Below are positions 32,266 through 33,179 of a DNA stretch of 33,179 nt, one piece after another. The DNA is from Planctomycetota bacterium (GTDB taxonomy: Bacteria > Planctomycetota > Planctomycetia > Pirellulales > JADFKK01). The stretch lies in the NCBI GenBank assembly GCA_022564995.1, contig JADFKK010000053.1, positions 1 to 33,179 on the forward strand, in the 5' to 3' direction. The notes under the pieces are model-generated. The model did not search any database. It worked only from the letters and a program-made list of their open reading frames with translations, and had not been told where the DNA came from. Within the stretch, counting starts at the first letter, position 1. Every line of letters starts with the position of its first letter. Position numbers and translations under genes: made by a program.

Positions 32266-32400
32266 TCACTCCAACTGGATCTTGATGTCCTTGAGTTTGC
32301 CTTGAAGCTTCTTCGCGCCGGCCGCGGTTACCGCGGTTCGCGTGACCTTGAGGTCTTTGAGCGCCGTTAGCGGATCAAGTCGTCTTGCGCCTTGCCACCC
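32266..32400 (-). pseudogene. 3' stump of a leucine-rich-repeat gene
   Basis: The minus strand reads LDPLTALKDLKV, then TRTAVTAAGAKKLQGKL and KDIKIQLE before a stop at 32266. The pattern LxxLxxLKVTxTxVTxxGxxxL is the last repeat and cap of planctomycete leucine-rich-repeat proteins. No start codon or upstream repeats are present, and the similarity fades before the RES fragment, so only the C-terminus survives. Confidence 0.6.
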
Positions 32401-32425
32401 TGAATTGTTTCCCTGACACCTTTAT

Positions 32426-32524
32426 TTCTCCGAAGAAGCCAACGTCTGGATCAATCCGGCTCACCCGGACGCGGTGTGCTTGGTGAAGGCCCGATCAAAG
32501 CCGTTTCAGTTCGATCCGCGCATG
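32426..32524 (+). pseudogene. 3' stump of a RES-domain toxin gene
   Basis: The plus strand reads EEANVWINPAHPDAV, then KPFQFDPRM. This fits the C-terminal signature of RES-domain toxins (NxLINPxHPDF followed by PFxFDPRL), which degrade NAD in toxin-antitoxin systems. A stop lies just upstream at 32414-32416 and the catalytic N-terminal part is missing, so it is a dead fragment. The frame stays open beyond the signature, with no family-like sequence. Confidence 0.55.
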
Positions 32525-32681
32525 CAGAAGCAGCGGTGGCACCGTGGCACCGGCGTCCCGTCGGTGGTCGACAGGCGCGTGCGCCTATGCCACGACTCCC
32601 CGTCGCCACGTCGTCTAGCCGAATTCACCTTCGCGGCTTATCATGGTCGGTTTGAATATGTAGTCCCGACAGGGCCGGACT

Positions 32682-32752
32682 GTAGGTTATGCTTTAGCAT
32701 AACATGGCGCAACCGCCACCGCTCTGCACTGTTATGCTGAAGCATAACCTAC
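32682..32752. repeat. Fold-back repeat just before alaS
   Basis: Arms 32682-32703 and 32731-32752 are 22 bp long and complementary but for one position. Each arm is itself a palindrome (GTTATGCT facing AGCATAAC), so either one large hairpin or two small ones can form. It ends 13 bp before the alaS start codon and will be in the 5' leader if transcription begins upstream of it. Confidence 0.85.
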
Positions 32753-32765
32753 GCACCATACCGCC

Positions 32766-33179
32766 ATGAAAACCGACGAACTACGCGAAAAATATCTGGC
32801 CTTCTTCGAGACGAAGGGGCACACCCGTTGTGGGAGCGATGTGCTGGTGCCGACTTGGGATCCTTCGGTGTTGTTTACGCCGGCGGGGATGAACCAGTTT
32901 AAGGATCACTTTCTCGGCAAAGTGAAGCTCGAATTCACGCGGGCGACGAGTTGCCAAAAGTGCCTGCGGACGGGTGATATCGACAACGTAGGCCGCACGG
33001 CTTATCACCACACGTTTTTCGAGATGCTGGGCAATTTCAGCTTCGGCGATTATTTCAAACGCGACGCGATCCATTGGGCCTGGGAATTTCTGACCGACAA
33101 GAAGTGGCTCGGCATCGACCCGGCGCGGCTCAGTGTGACCGTCTATCGCGACGACCACGAAGCGGCCGATATTTGGACC
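32766..33179 (+). CDS. alaS: Alanyl-tRNA synthetase, N-terminal part (cut by window end)
   Basis: The first 138 codons of alaS are present; the gene continues past the window. The enzyme charges tRNA-Ala. It begins [21 protein letters not shown], and class II synthetase motifs follow: [16 protein letters not shown] near residues 36-51, [40 protein letters not shown] near 59-99, and [23 protein letters not shown] near 106-128. These match AlaRS almost word for word. The ATG at 32766 fits the family start. A fold-back repeat lies directly upstream. Confidence 0.97.
   Translation, partial: MKTDELREKYLAFFETKGHTRCGSDVLVPTWDPSVLFTPAGMNQFKDHFLGKVKLEFTRATSCQKCLRTGDIDNVGRTAYHHTFFEMLGNFSFGDYFKRDAIHWAWEFLTDKKWLGIDPARLSVTVYRDDHEAADIWT

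Overview
The window looks like a piece of a planctomycete chromosome, most plausibly from the Pirellulales or a near relative. I infer this from a Tat-exported DUF1501 protein, a PEP-CTERM surface protein, a double zinc-ribbon protein, an NfeD/NfeD/flotillin membrane cluster, GC-rich coding DNA, few clear Shine-Dalgarno sites, and spacers full of fold-back repeats and low-complexity tracts. The lineage is an inference; no rRNA gene is present to prove it.

Layout. 1-2910: a spacer holding a 270-bp fold-back (MITE-like) element, then two leftward genes (DUF1501 protein, zinc-ribbon protein). 3336-5838: rpsO and pnp, with a possible pseudoknot in the rpsO leader. 5862-11972: a soluble NtrB-like histidine kinase whose 3' end is a perfect octanucleotide repeat, an NtrC-like sigma-54 activator, mutL, and a neutral-ceramidase-like hydrolase. 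12032-13512: wreckage of a large surface-protein/lipase gene. 13810-15141: an HD-domain phosphohydrolase. 15430-20657: an accessory stretch with a tight three-gene operon (DUF6941-like, unknown, DUF7689-like), a small secreted protein and a single-chain MmeI-like restriction-modification enzyme. 20935-26791: a good sigma-70-type promoter, then a long NfeD pseudoprotease, a short NfeD, FloA, a one-span acidic protein and a 3-hydroxyisobutyrate-dehydrogenase-type reductase whose stop codon lies at the edge of a small inserted element. 27065-30270: a membrane protein and, divergent from it, a proteasome-like Ntn hydrolase overlapped by a 54-codon ORF; then a class II tRNA-like gene with an apparent UAU anticodon, a ribbon-helix-helix protein, a nearly symmetrical divergent promoter palindrome, and an IS1-like DDE transposase with a hairpin leader. 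30298-31896: a LamG-type PEP-CTERM protein. 32216-32752: repeats and the 3' stumps of an LRR gene and a RES-toxin gene. 32766-end: the start of alaS.

Working units. rpsO-pnp is the usual translation/RNA-decay pair. The kinase and activator form a two-component system. The NfeD-NfeD-FloA run is a membrane-microdomain module. The most unusual region is 27628-30088, where a proteasome-like peptidase, an overlapping small ORF, an odd tRNA, a small DNA-binding protein and a transposase sit together behind a palindromic divergent promoter. Whether these act together is unknown; the sequence shows only the arrangement.
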